A DNA stretch of 64,000 bases from Prosapia bicincta (Eukaryota > Arthropoda > Insecta > Hemiptera > Cercopidae), in NCBI GenBank assembly GCA_036971475.1, contig JBAIZL010000003.1, positions 52,361,842 to 52,425,841 of the forward strand, written 5' to 3'. A program made the translations under genes and the position numbers. The notes under the pieces are model-generated. The model was not told the origin of the DNA. It ran no database searches and saw nothing but the letters and a program-made list of their open reading frames with translations. How positions within the stretch are numbered: the stretch's first letter is position 1; the number at the start of each line of letters is the position of its first letter. Of the stretch, positions 23,501 through 34,884 are shown piece after piece.

Positions 23501-24890
23501 TACAATGTTATTGTAGTAAGAAGGATATGATTCATATAGAATTAGTGTAGGAACATGAGTATATATTTTGCTACAATGAAATGGAAAGTAGTCATAGCAA
23601 AATTGCTTTCCAGAAATAATCTTACATCTGAGTCATAAAGAAGTAGCCACAGAAAAAAAATTAATATCTGGTTAAGTTTGCATTAGTTAAAGTTTATACT
23701 GTGTTAAGTTTTTCACTGTTAAAAAATCCTAAACTGAAAATACTCGTGTTTAATTTCAAGTATTATGTTTTTATATTTAAAGCAAATTGAGGCCAATTTG
23801 AAAAATTGCTTTTAAAATTATTATTTTTAACAAAAAAGTGATTAAAAAGACACGTAAAAGTGTTTAATGTTTCAATTTTAATTCCTATTTTGATCCTCCA
23901 TATCAGAAAAAGACAAATCTTGTGCTTGTAATAGTTCTGAGGTACAGAACTGATTTCAGTCTCCAGTGAAAATATACTTACTTTGAGAATACAAATTCTT
24001 TGCAGAAATAAACTCAAGCAGAGATTCAACTTGAAGTAAAGATTTAGCTTTTAAATGAATGCCTATCAAAGACATAAGCCAAAAATGCATTGAATATTAA
24101 ACTAAGAGAAACAGAATAACTCCTCGATTTAATGAAGTTTGTACAGCAAACAACTAGACGTTTGTTTTATATTAGTCAATTATACATCCTAAAAGTGATA
24201 ATTATTTTGGCTCAGTTAGATATAACTGTTATGCCCAATAAACAAAATATGTTTATGAACACTGATAAATACACTAACATTCATAATATGCGGTCTCCAA
24301 AACATTTTCATCTTCATTATTTGAAAGGCAAGAACAAAACCTATTTCTTTACATAAACATTGAAAGTTTTTATAAAAGAAATTACTGATAACAAAAAAAC
24401 ATTATTAAAACTATTGTTGGCACCAGTGTAACCAATTCTTCTATATTATTTATATTAATTTTTCCTTTAGACCATATCTCAAGTAATATAAAAAATTAAT
24501 TTTCTGATTGACTAAACATTAATCTTGAGCATTTTTATCGTTTTTACCTTTCTTGGATGATTCTTTAATATTTTTAAATACAAAATGTTACATCATGTTA
24601 ATTTTTGTGGAAATGTTTCACAATTTTCTAATAACAGAAAAGGCTATTTCTTGACATGCTGGAAAGGCTTCGAAATATGTAATTTAACAAAAGCAGTCAT
24701 TATGACCAGTGGCATGAATCAACATGAATAAGTTTTTGTTTTAATTAATATTGTTTTAAATCATAGACACTCGTTAACAAAACTAATTCAGTCGTTAACA
24801 GACAATTTCCATAAAACTTTGAATATTCCCAATAAATTCAAAGTAATTATTTTAATAATGTTAGAAGGCCTTATTTTACAACTAAGTTGC
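20560..24890. other. AT-rich stretch, mostly featureless
   Basis: No exon or transposase was recognised. Near 21340-21600 two inverted copies of a GTTGACAATGGGACA-like block (plus strand near 21558; inverted near 21370) resemble the foldback at 40025, so a decayed copy of that element may be here. Confidence 0.4.
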
Positions 24891-24897
24891 ACACAAG

Positions 24898-24899
<2 letters not shown>

Positions 24900-24957
<58 letters not shown>
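24900..24957. repeat. (AT)n then (AC)n microsatellite
   Basis: AT dinucleotides to about 24946, then AC repeats, abutting the Tigger-type end at 24958. Apparent frames through it encode only repeated Tyr-Ile. Confidence 0.95.
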
Positions 24958-24959
<2 letters not shown>

Positions 24960-25505
24960 GTAGAGTCTCGATAATTCGAGGTTAAATGGGACCGAGACCC
25001 CCCTCGGATTACACGGAAAAAGTTCCATAGCATTAGAAAAAATAGGACTTCTAATGAACCATAATACAGTAAATCCCCTCATATCCAGATCAATGTAGCA
25101 ACAGCCTGAACCAGATCTAATATTAGCAACAAATAAAGACAACTTCAGCTAACCATGAGTTTATCTGTTAATCAGAGTTTATTTTCTGATGACAAGACTA
25201 AATATTTGTGCAGGGATATTTGTTGACTGTCAAAACTTACAGCATAATAAAGAAAGATATTTATGGCCCATTGACCTTCTGTCATATAAACATAACTGAT
25301 AAACATTCAAACATAACATAATAGCTAGCATGAATGACAGCATAACAACAACAAAATGGGTAGGAAGAAAAATACCATATTGATGTAAACATTTCTTGGC
25401 AGCCTGAGTAATTTCCATTGCCTTATGTATTGATAGGTCCAAATAGAAAGAGGCTCGAATTATATAGAAGCTCGAAATATCGGGACTCGGATTTTTCCGA
25501 TATGT
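24958..25505. mobile_element. Tigger-type MITE, right end lost
   Basis: Starts CAGTAGAGTCTCGATAATTC, the same terminal sequence as the complete elements at 27815 and 29408 in inverted or direct form. Near 25430-25500 a block with AGAAGCTCGAAATATCGGGA and CTCGGATTTTTC matches the other subterminal region, but the final terminal bases are missing. Another possible TA-flanked end (CAGTAAATCCCCTCATATCC) begins near 25068, suggesting a nested insertion. Confidence 0.65.
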
Positions 25506-25540
25506 CTTCAACATATATTTTATATCTTGCATTGTTCTAT

Positions 25541-25589
25541 TATTCAATCCTGATGATGTTGGTACTGTTTACCAACAATTATTTGAATA
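25541..25589 (+). ncRNA. Truncated hammerhead-like hairpin
   Basis: TATTCAA and TTGAATA form a perfect outer stem; inside are CTGATGA (25550-25556) and a perfect stem II, TGTTGG/CCAACA, with loop TACTGTTTA. The GAAA box and stem III are replaced by ATTAT, so this is a dead relic of the motif also seen near 14236. Confidence 0.45.
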
Positions 25590-25779
25590 ACCTCAGTTGT
25601 TTTTTATTATTATACAAGAAAACATATTTTATATATATATAAAGATTGATTGGTAATAGAATGTCAGATTTACATTTGTGATTCAATTGTGTCAATTTTC
25701 ATAAAATAGCCACTCAAAAAACATTAAAACGCTGATATATTTTGAAAACCTCATACTTTGTGTGTGTGCGTGCATGCGC

Positions 25780-25780
<1 letters not shown>

Positions 25781-25819
<39 letters not shown>
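25781..25819. repeat. (TG)n microsatellite
   Basis: Mostly uninterrupted TG after an imperfect GTGTGTGCGTGCATGCGCAG lead-in. Confidence 0.9.
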
Positions 25820-25822
<3 letters not shown>

Positions 25823-26394
25823 TAAAGTACATATAACGGCACTTCCTGTTAGATCATGGTTTTAATTTGATTTATAATTAATTTAAAGAATATTTAATTA
25901 GATTAATGTTGAGTGGTTTCATAACCACTTTCCTTACATTTTCCAAACTCTGATCCTTAAATTTCTCTGATGGCCTCAATGTTACATGTTTTTTTCAAGT
26001 CCATTCTTTTCTTCGAAGCTATTTGTCTCACCATTAATATAAAAATCAAAGGACAAGTACAACCCAAAAATGTAATAGCCTAAAAAGTAAGTATTTCTCA
26101 ATTAATTTCAAACTTTTCAGATCCAATAAAAACACTGACAACTGAACCCATTACAGAATTTGACGCTCAGTATTCTATAAAGATATGAGGCTAGTCAACT
26201 TAAAACACGAGAAGATATTGTATTTATGACATTATTTATTGAATCATATTTACAATTTTTTGGACTAGGTAGTAGACTAGACTGACAGTCTATCCTAGTA
26301 ATAAACTACCGTGTTTACACGCACAAACATGTACTTTTATTAATATAAAAATAATCCTACTTTTCCCTCTTGGCTGACAAGATCAGTAAATTAA

Positions 26395-27375
26395 CCCTCA
26401 AGGACGCGCGCTGTTGTAAAAAGTACAACAGTTTTAATATTTTGATTCTTGTTGAAACCTGTTGGTAGCTATTTGTTTAAATCACCGTTCTATTCTTCTA
26501 TTGGTCCTCCCACTACTCTTATCAGTTGTCATCAATGTCTTTATTCTATCAACATAGCCTCAGTGTGTGATTAGTTCTGGTCAGTCATCACTGTTGTACA
26601 AAATACAAGGCGCCTTCTGACGTTTTTATTTTTTCGGTGCAGTTTTTTTTCTCCACGATGGAAAGTAAGTTTTCTATATACATTTCTTTAAAGAATTATG
26701 TAATTATTTGTTTTTTTCAGCATTTTTATAAATTTTCATGATTTTAGGAGTGAATTTGGAAGACATTTCAAAAATTTTACAGGATCTTTCTGATGAAGAA
26801 ATTGATAATGCTGATTTTTTGAAAGTGACGATGATCTGAGCGACGGTGAAGTTGAAAAAAGTGATCATAACTCAGAAAGTGAATTGGAAGGTGATTGACA
26901 CTCTACGTAAGAACAAACGGGAAATTCCACCAGAATTTCTGCCTAATAAAACCAATCAGCCAGGTACTTCCTTGTTTGGGTTCCAGAATGATCGAACCAT
27001 GGTCTCATATACGACAAAAAAAATAATAAAGCTGTAATATTGATTTCGACTATGCACTACTCAGATGATGTTGACGTACAAACAAATAAGCCAGAAATTA
27101 TATTGGAGTACAACAGAACGAAAGGTGGAGTTGATAGTAATGGCCAGCTTTGTGCTACATTTAGCGTTGCCCGGAGGACAAGAAGATAGCCAGTTGCATT
27201 ATTTTTTGCTCTATTAAACATTGCTGGGGTCAACTCACAAGTAATTTTTTCATTGGTAAGACCAAACTTTAATAACTCGATTGAAAGTTAAGGAAAATGT
27301 AGAAAACCGAGATGTTGTATAAAATACAACAACGAGCCTACTTACGTTAGATAAAAAGGCGCGTGTGCATGAGGG
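26395..27375 (+). mobile_element. Internally deleted piggyBac transposon
   Basis: Flanked on both sides by TTAA, the piggyBac target. The ends are CCCTCAAGGACGCGCG and, at the right, GCGCGTGTGCATGAGGG, an imperfect inverted pair. A second inverted motif, GTTGTA..AAAGTACAAC near 26413 and GTTGTATAAAATACAAC near 27313, lies inside each end. Only 981 bp remain; the interior joins the start of the transposase to its C-terminal third. Confidence 0.93.
26659..27270 (+). pseudogene. piggyBac transposase, 5' exon and C-terminal remnant
   Basis: A start ATGGAAAG at 26659 is followed by GTAAGT and, about 80 bp on, by an acceptor before an acidic stretch containing EDISKILQDLSDEEIDNADF, suggesting the N-terminal coding region. 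After a deletion the frame resumes as [17 protein letters not shown] and later [18 protein letters not shown], then (other frame) KPEIILEYNRTKGGVD, the conserved block with the last catalytic Asp, and ALLNIAGVNSQ. A frameshift and a stop are present and the first catalytic Asp residues are gone. Confidence 0.88.
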
Positions 27376-27814
27376 TTAAGAAATACAGTAGATAGTTTCT
27401 GAATAAGTTGTACCAGCTGGGTCCAAAGCCAATCAGACATAATAAACACTGAGAACTAGAATATATCAAGGAACACAATAATAAACTTAGATTTTTTTTA
27501 TCATGGAAAGAAACTTTTACAAATATTTACACTTTCCCAATAAATGCTGTAAATCATTATCTCTATTTTATATAAAATATTTCCTCTATTTAAGTAAACA
27601 GATCCGTTTATAATTACTGAGTATTTTGATCTCCCATACAGTTAAAAAAATCTAAAATAGGCAGAGTTTTACTGATATAAAAGTGTACTATAATAGAATT
27701 GAAAATATACTTCAACATTATTGTTTGAATAAAATATAAGATTAACAGTTAGGTGGTGATTCACAATAATCATGTGTAAACAATCTTTACAAAACATCTG
27801 TCTTATCAGAAGTA

Positions 27815-28303
27815 CAGTACAGTCTTGAAAATCCGAGCCCCGATATTTCGAGCTTCTGTTAAATTCAAGCCTATTTCTATTTGGACCTATTTTATCTAAT
27901 TGGAAGAAAATAACGAGTCGAGCTTCCAAGAAATATTATAATCATATGGTATGCAATGGAAATGAGTTAGGCTTCCAAGAAATGTTTATGTCAATACGGT
28001 ATGCAAAGGAAATGAGTCAGGCATCTACAAAATGTTTATAGTTATACAGTATGCAAAAGAAATGAGTTGGGCTTCCAAGAAATGTTTTGTATAAATCGGG
28101 TATCCAAAAGAAATGAGTCAAGCTTGCAAGAAATGTTCATATAAAGTTCTATAAGCTTATTTAATTCATTTTTAATTATAGTATTAGGGTTCATTAAAAC
28201 TCCTATTTTTTCTAATACAGGAACGTATTTCCATGTAATCCAAGTTTTTGGTAATTGGAGGGGGTCTCAATCCCATCTACCTTGAATTATCGAGACTCTA
28301 CTG
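27815..28303. mobile_element. Tigger-type MITE, 489 bp
   Basis: Ends CAGTACAGTCTTGAAAATCC and (right) GAATTATCGAGACTCTACTG with TA on both sides. Inside, a block ending GCTTCCAAGAAATG recurs about every 50 bp, five times (27915-28140). No protein remains. The same ends occur at 24958 and 29408. Confidence 0.85.
27915..28140. repeat. ~50-bp tandem repeat within a MITE
   Basis: Five units beginning GAGT(C/T) followed by GGCTTCCAAGAAATGTT-like sequence and a GGTATGCAA block, at about 27915, 27964, 28014, 28064 and 28115. Confidence 0.85.
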
Positions 28304-28305
28304 TA

Positions 28306-29405
28306 ATTAAAATTTTACTTGTAAACATAAACTGCCATGTGAATATGTATCATTGGGAAATGGTTTCTTTATAGAAATAAACGATATTAACATTTGGACA
28401 AAGATTACAAATTTTATAGCAATTACAGAAGTTCCAGTATTGGCAATTAAGAAAGAAGAGAAGCCATAAGTAATTAGTATGTTTAGAGCGAGTATATGGA
28501 AAAATGTAGAAAAGAAAAAAAGGGAAGACAAATTTTTTTAACAAGAAGAAACACTTTTAATTTAATAAGAACACATAAAAATGTTCATCATCAATAAAAA
28601 TATTATTAAAAGGCCTTAAACTTACTGTTATAAAATCAAAACCAATACTGTTAAAAATAGGTTAAATAGATGTTATTTGTGATCTGACACCATTACAGCA
28701 TGCTTTGAATGTCTTGCACAGCAGACAACTACTTAGCTGTAACAGGGACGGCGTAGGAGAATAAAACCAGAAAAAAAATACTTCCAAAATTAAGTTTTAA
28801 TTCAATCAAAGCTTCAGTTACATATAACTTATGAATGTGTTGGGAAAATAAAATTAATTCCCAGTATAAAAATGAACAGAGAATATAGTTTCTTAACTTA
28901 CTATTAATTAGCAATTATTATATAAATTATAAAAAATTAAAATTAAAATGTCTTAGAACTAAATATTAATTCCAACAAGATTATTAACGTAAATTAAAGA
29001 TATTTCAATACAAGTTTTTTAAGAAACCTGTTTAAAAATTGTATGAACTCATTTCATATTTTTCTGATTATGGTTTTTAATACTTACAATAACAAGAGCA
29101 TTGTAATTAGCAATTACTTTTGTTACTGTTAACTTAGAGATCAAATTGTAATTTAATATATATCTTTCTCAGATTTTTAAGGGATGTAGGTAATGATAGA
29201 CAAATGATTTACACCATTGAATATTAATTTCAAAGATTAATATTCAAGGAGAAAGTATTTTTTAAGAGCAAACTATAGTTTTAAATAACTTGTTAAAAAA
29301 TATTTGTGTATCCAGGAAGAATATTCAAAATTATGCAACTGAAAAATGAATTTAAGAGAAAACATTTGTATCATTCAGTTCAAAATGAATCTTTTCACAT
29401 TAAAA
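28306..29405. other. AT-rich stretch, nothing recognised
   Basis: Several overlapping minus-strand frames near 28307-28544 are low-complexity and resemble no family. Confidence 0.4.
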
Positions 29406-29407
29406 TA

Positions 29408-30632
29408 CAGTAGAGTTTCAAAATTCCGAGTCCTGATTTTTCAAGCTTCTATTAAATTTGAGCCTATTTTATCTACTTGGAAGGAAATGAGTCAGGGTCC
29501 CAAGAAATGTTTATAGCCATATGGTAAGCATAGGAAATGAGACGGGCTTCTATGCTATGTAGAAATTGTTTGCTCATTATTTTTTCTTCCTCCCTATTCT
29601 GTTATTATCCTTTGTTCATGCATGCTGCTATTAGTGTTCCTCAGTCTGTAGTGAAACGTAACCATGATAAGATGAGTGAAAGAGATAGTAAGCGGAAGTT
29701 TGTTTCTGTGCAAAGGTGGGATCAATCAACACGTAGATAAAGAGGAGACAATAATAAAACCTGCAGCTGTATATGCTGTTGGCAAAGTGACTGGAGGCCA
29801 AACAGGGTAAAAAGTGAAATGTTTTGTTGTGCAAAGTGTTCAGAAGATGAGTCATAATGAAAATGTTGACTGTGTTATTGATCCACAAGAAGGTTCAGAT
29901 TTGACATTACTTATTAGGAAAATTTCAGGTTGAAAAATTACGATTATATAAACGTAAGTCAATGGCTGAATAAGGATAAAAAATTTGAGATAACAGATGT
30001 TACGATTAAAAAATGGTACAAAAAAAACTACTAAAGGCATTGATGATGAGAAAAAAGATGAAGGTTTGACCGAGACAGTAAAATAAGGGAAAATCTGACA
30101 CAGTGAAGAAATGCCAAATTGGAAACTGCACTGCGATATATTGAACAACAGATAGGTACAACGTCAACAGATGTAGTCCCCAGCAGAAAACAATCTGATA
30201 AGCAGACACAGGAGACACTTAACAACATTTTCCAAAATATATAGCAACAATGTATTTGAAAGCAACTCTAAATTTATGTAGTTACTATAATCAATGAAGT
30301 TCTATAAACTTATGTTGTGTATAATTAAAGAATAAATATGCTACAATTCACAAATATATAAACTTTATTTTCATACGTCGTTTCAACGACAATATTGTCA
30401 TCCTCAGTGATGCTACACAAATTAAATTAAGCTTAACTAAAAAAAAATATTAATTTTTTATTTTTATTTTTAAACACGAATATTATTTATATGTTGTGTA
30501 TATTTAATTATAAAATTAGGGTTAATTAGAACTTCTTTTTTTCTAATGTACACGAACATATTTCCATGTAATCAGAATTTTCAATAATCCGAAGAGGTCT
30601 CAGTCCAACCTCGAATTAACGAGACTCTACTG
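29408..30632. mobile_element. Tigger-type transposon, 1.2 kb, decayed
   Basis: Left end CAGTAGAGTTTCAAAATTCC after TA; right end GAATTAACGAGACTCTACTG. It shares one copy of the GTCCCAAGAAATGTTTATAG block with the MITE at 27815. A reading that starts MSERDSKRKFVSVQRW (29671) resembles the start of a pogo-type DNA-binding domain, but it breaks quickly. The right flank reads TG rather than TA, so the target duplication is imperfect. The hammerhead-like motif at 30371 lies inside. Confidence 0.75.
30371..30410 (-). ncRNA. Hammerhead-like motif
   Basis: Minus strand: CTGAGGA box (30407-30401), a TGAC...GTCG hairpin, two unpaired T, GAAA (30384-30381), a mini stem III ACG-A-CGT, then A as the cleavage-site base. 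All core boxes match the hammerhead consensus, but stem I is only about 3 bp (TCA/TGA) and two bases sit between stem II and GAAA. Moderate to weak support. Confidence 0.45.
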
Positions 30633-30639
30633 TGTATAA

Positions 30640-31560
30640 AAGGTTTATCCCTTTTGTGTGATGAAACTAAAAGTGGTAAAGTTTTGGTCAATTGTTTCGA
30701 AAAAGGACTATATAACTGCTTGAAGAAAAATTAATGCGAAAAGTGTACCATAAAGGGAACGGAAGAAGGTTTCACATCCAGATAAATTATTTCACTCCTC
30801 AAATATTGCTAGGCAGATGTAGTATATACAGTGAAACCGCGTTTAATCTAAATGTAAAGGATAGGCTCTTCTTTATAAAACCAAAACTTTGCTCATTACA
30901 CAGACATACTTTTACAATTTAACTTATCCAAGGATATCCACAATCTGGACTCCTGACGGCAATGTAATACCTCGTGATACTGTTTAACTGATAAAATTTA
31001 GATAGTTTTAAAAATGTCCTAATACCCTCAGTAGGTTTGTAAGATAAAAATTCTGAATCAAAGACTATCATGCTTCATAATCAATTGCTACATTGTTTTT
31101 ATTACGCATCAGCTGTGAGGGCGACAAATGTAATTCAATTTGGCATGCTGTTTATTTCAGTTAAAATACATCTCTTTCGTAGCTACATAATAAGATATCA
31201 GAATTTATTTCAGCATATTCTGCGAATTGAGAAGCAACAAGAAAGATATAACCAGGAGGTGTAGATGTATGATTGATTACAATATACAGATGGCTTGGTG
31301 TAAATCCTGCCCTATGGTCATGGCAATTTAGACGGTTTTTGTAATTTTTAAATGATTAAAAAACATGTATGATTGAGGTGCACACTCGCAAAATTTTTTG
31401 TAGATCAAAAATTCGGTTGATACCCGAGTCAAGAAACCTTGATTTATAAAAAATTCGGCTATGTTTTGCTGACTAAATTGTCGACCTCTTTCAGGCCTAC
31501 AAGTACAAAAGACAGAACTAACACGTATAAAAAAATTCTCATACAAAATTAATATAAAAT
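30640..31560. other. AT-rich stretch, possible transposon end
   Basis: A TA-preceded CAGTGAAACCGCGTTTAATC near 30830 looks like one pogo-type end, but no partner was found. Otherwise nothing recognised. Confidence 0.35.
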
Positions 31561-31584
31561 CAAAAACATTGCAGTGTACATTTA

Positions 31585-31860
31585 AGTTAGTAATACTAAT
31601 AAATTAACAAAACAATAACACAAATAAACAAATTAAATCTTTAAAAGCACACTATAAAACGTGATAGTCCATGATAATAGAAACTATTAAACAATTAATT
31701 AAAATGTGTCAGAATGAATATGGAATTTTTTGACAGATTTTAAATAATTGTTTCACAGTTTTTATTATCATGAACTACTACATTTTATAGCGTGCTTTTA
31801 CTTATATAATTTGTTTATTTGTGTTGTTTTGTTAATTTATTAGTATTATTATTTTAGTAA
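31585..31860. repeat. Foldback/MITE with ~110-bp inverted arms
   Basis: The left arm contains AATACTAATAAATTAACAAA and AAAAGCACACTATAAAACG; the right arm contains TATAGCGTGCTTTTA and TTTGTTAATTTATTAGTATT as inverted complements with some divergence. About 50 bp separate the arms. No target duplication was resolved. Confidence 0.75.
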
Positions 31861-32159
31861 CTATTTATAACTATTTTAGTATTTTATTGATTTTTAACTC
31901 AACAGATTTTGGCTATAAAGTTACTAAGTCATGGATCACCAGGTTAACCAACATCTTGATACTTTTCATTTTATTTATTTGTTATTATAAGAAATATTTG
32001 CATCAAACTTTGTTGCCATTTACAAAATACGATTGGAAAATTCTACTGGTAGATTAAAAAAATGGTCAAATTTTTGTTCAACTTGTGAATTTTTATTTTT
32101 CATGACAATCAGCAAATATTTTATGTTAAAACTTGAAACCTTAATGCCTTTCCAAATTT

Positions 32160-32240
32160 ATGTAAATTTATAGAAAACTTACTGAGTTGAAATATTTTTT
32201 ATTGCTTTAAGCAAACTACGTCAGTGTTTGAGGCCTATTA
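32160..32240 (-). ncRNA. Decayed relative of the 19.2-kb hammerhead element
   Basis: Shares the TTACTGAG block and the TGTAAATTTATAG-like flank with 19225-19300. The box reads CTGACGT and GAAA reads AAAA, with a remaining TTGC/GCAA stem II. It is an inactive, diverged copy of the same element. Confidence 0.45.
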
Positions 32241-32860
32241 ATTAGTTTTTTTATAAATTTTAGTTTAACTAAATGATGACAAAAAAATTATTAATTTAGC
32301 AGGGCATTACTATAATCCTCCTGCTAATAGAACTGTTGTTACTTCATCTATTAAATCAAGCTGTAATTTATCAACTAAACCACCAACATGGATACCAAAC
32401 CTCCTGGCTAATAATATTTGGGATAATTTTAGATTTTTCCATTTTTATTCTTAAGTTTTTGGGATGGAATAGCTGCATTTTTCTTGAACGTATATTCTAA
32501 AGTCCTTTTTTGAAATAAGAGACAAAAGTTTACTTCTTCTACATCCTTACCACACAAGTGAGATGTTGTATACATAACACTGGAATATATATTTTAATAT
32601 TAAAAATATATATATTTAAAACTAGACACTTTCAAATGAACGATATAAGTTATTCCCCTAAATCTGTTCCTAATTTCTTCAATTCCAAGATTTTTAATGG
32701 TTAACCTCTTAGTATCTATCTAATCCCAAATACTAAAAAAGCAATTCTTTTACACATACTATTACCTAAAATGATCATTACATTCCTATTGTAATAAGAC
32801 TGCACTTAATTTTGTGCCTATTTTGGTTCCATAAACCTGAATTTATAACCAATTGTTTAA

Positions 32861-33564
32861 CACGTTCGCTACCAAGGGGCGCATATATGCGCCGTCTGGC
32901 TTCTCTCGGCAGACTGGCGGTCTATAGCATGAAAATCCTATCAAAGACCGAGCGTCCCATGTAAGAGCCGTTACAAAGGCTTATAACAACAAACACTCAA
33001 CTAACTTGTCTTGGCTAGTCATGCTAGACAGATTGCTTATATAAGCTTATATATTGAAAAAATACAGACAATATAAATATTATTGTAACAGAGACAAAAA
33101 TATGTTGACATTTGAGTTCCATACACAGAACAGAATATTTAAAAACGCACCCATCACTTGTGACGCAATTACATCTTTTCTGATAAATGTTATTTAGAGT
33201 AAACCTAGTAAAACATGATCATTCAAAACAAAAACTGCCTCAGTGGCATGAGGGGATAAACAAGGGTGTCAACTGTTTGGCGACATTTACCTTGACTAAC
33301 TGAGAGACCAAATGTCCCATATTAACATCAGACATGTCTGCAGACAGATACGAATATATTAAGACGTTAAAGTAAACCACTGATTTGTCAGAGGAATAAA
33401 AGTAACACGCTAACAGTGTCCCAAATATGAGCCGTAAGTATAAATCCCCTGAGAGTATATGTTCGTTGTCGGTCCAGGAAGTGAGACAGTACGGCATAGG
33501 CCTATATGTGAGTCAGTTGGTCTGTACCAATAGTTATTTTCTTAACATTGCGGTAGCGAACGTG
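32861..33564. mobile_element. piggyBac-like MITE, 704 bp
   Basis: Both sides carry TTAA. The ends are exact inverted copies: CACGTTCGCTACC and GGTAGCGAACGTG (13 bp). A 16-bp perfect palindrome, GGCGCATATATGCGCC, lies just inside the left end (32878-32893). No transposase is recognisable; the frames at 33240-33497 and 33427-33669 look like chance. Confidence 0.88.
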
Positions 33565-34047
33565 TTAATATCTTATATTAAATTAAATTCCTGTTTTCCT
33601 TTTTCATTACATTACTACATAGAGGGTAGATGTTTTTGTGTGTGTAGAATCTTAATGATGCAAATATAAAAGAGTTTTTGAAGTGAATTGTCAATTTCCA
33701 GGCTAATGGTTACAACTCAGATGTTAATTCAAGCTTTGGTAATCTTAAATTTATACTAAATGTTTGAACTTCACTTGTGAACACAGTTGTTTTAAATATA
33801 TTTAAGAGAAAAACAAAAGACGCTCTAAAGAAGTGTCATCAATCTAGTTTTCACTTTTTATATACAGTACAGTCTTGTTATCCTATATAAATTGTACTAC
33901 AGAATATCAAATAAGCTAAAATAATACAAATGTGTTAAGAAAAAGCTTGTTGAAAGGAAAAATTAAATATATACAAATGCGACCAGACTTTTTATTAACT
34001 ATAAGTTGTTAAATTGTCAGCTTACACTTGGAGGAAACATTTTCATC

Positions 34048-34400
34048 TTACGATTTCTTCAGCCTCGTATTTTTGGCGCTAGGATTGCTGCAGTTAAGCT
34101 TCTTTGGTACCAATTTTTGAAAGTTAGAAGTGATATGGTCAAAGATTATGTGTGATTTATGTCGTGTTTGTTCATTTAGGATATCATTTTTATATGTGTT
34201 GCTATGTCTGTATATTTCATATTGTTCTAGTGTGTTAAATTTATGGCCTTTGTTGCATGTGTGGAGGTAGCTCATGTTATTTTCCATACTATTGCAGTTG
34301 TATTCTAGTTTGTATATTCCTGGGTTACTGTATGTGTTGGTATTGTTATTAATACTGTGTCTGATAGCCATTTGGCTTTTATTTGTTGTTCTGTAAGCTC
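34048..34400 (-). pseudogene. GIY-YIG endonuclease fragment, internally deleted
   Basis: Reads GIYKLEYNC, then skips directly to NSMENNMSYLHTCNKGHKF; the FYIG-to-EH core of the domain found in the plus-strand partner is missing. It ends with NPSAKNTRLKKS. It is a remnant of a Penelope-like element's C-terminus. Confidence 0.8.
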
Positions 34401-34500
34401 TTCTTTTTTTTTTTTTTTTTTTTTTTGAATAAATAAAATTGCACATCAATTCTAAAAAGCAGGATACAATGTAGCTTACAGAACAACAAATAAAAGCCAA

Positions 34501-34884
34501 ATGGCTATTATACAAAGCATTAATAACAATACCAACACATACAGTATCCCAGGAGTATACAAACTAGAATACAACAAATGTAATAAGTTCTATATTGGAC
34601 AAACAGGCAGATCTTTTACCGAAAGATATAAAGAACACAGAAGCGCACTGCACACTACTATTGAATCCACCTTTGCAAATCCCCTCACGGACACTAAACA
34701 CTCATTCAATAATATGGAAAATAACATGAGCATCCTCCACACATGCAACAAAGGCCATAAATTAAACACACTGGAACAGTATGAAATATACAGATATAGC
34801 AACACACATAAAAATGATATCCTAAATGAACAAACACGGCACAGATCACACATACTCCTCGATTATACCACTTCTAACTTTTAA
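34501..34884 (+). pseudogene. GIY-YIG endonuclease domain of a Penelope-like element
   Basis: The frame contains GVYKLEYNKCNKFYIGQTGR, the GIY and YIG halves of the endonuclease signature, then SFTERYKEHRSAL with the conserved Arg, then LNTLEQYEIYRYSN, where the conserved Glu lies. The RT domain that normally precedes it is missing, so this is only the 3' end of a 5'-truncated copy. It is a different family from the 41-61 kb array. Confidence 0.85.

Noticed and set aside
27915..28140. Regularly spaced GCTTCCAAGAAAT blocks suggesting an array with spacers
   Set aside because: The intervening sequence is also repeated with divergence, so it is a tandem repeat inside a MITE.
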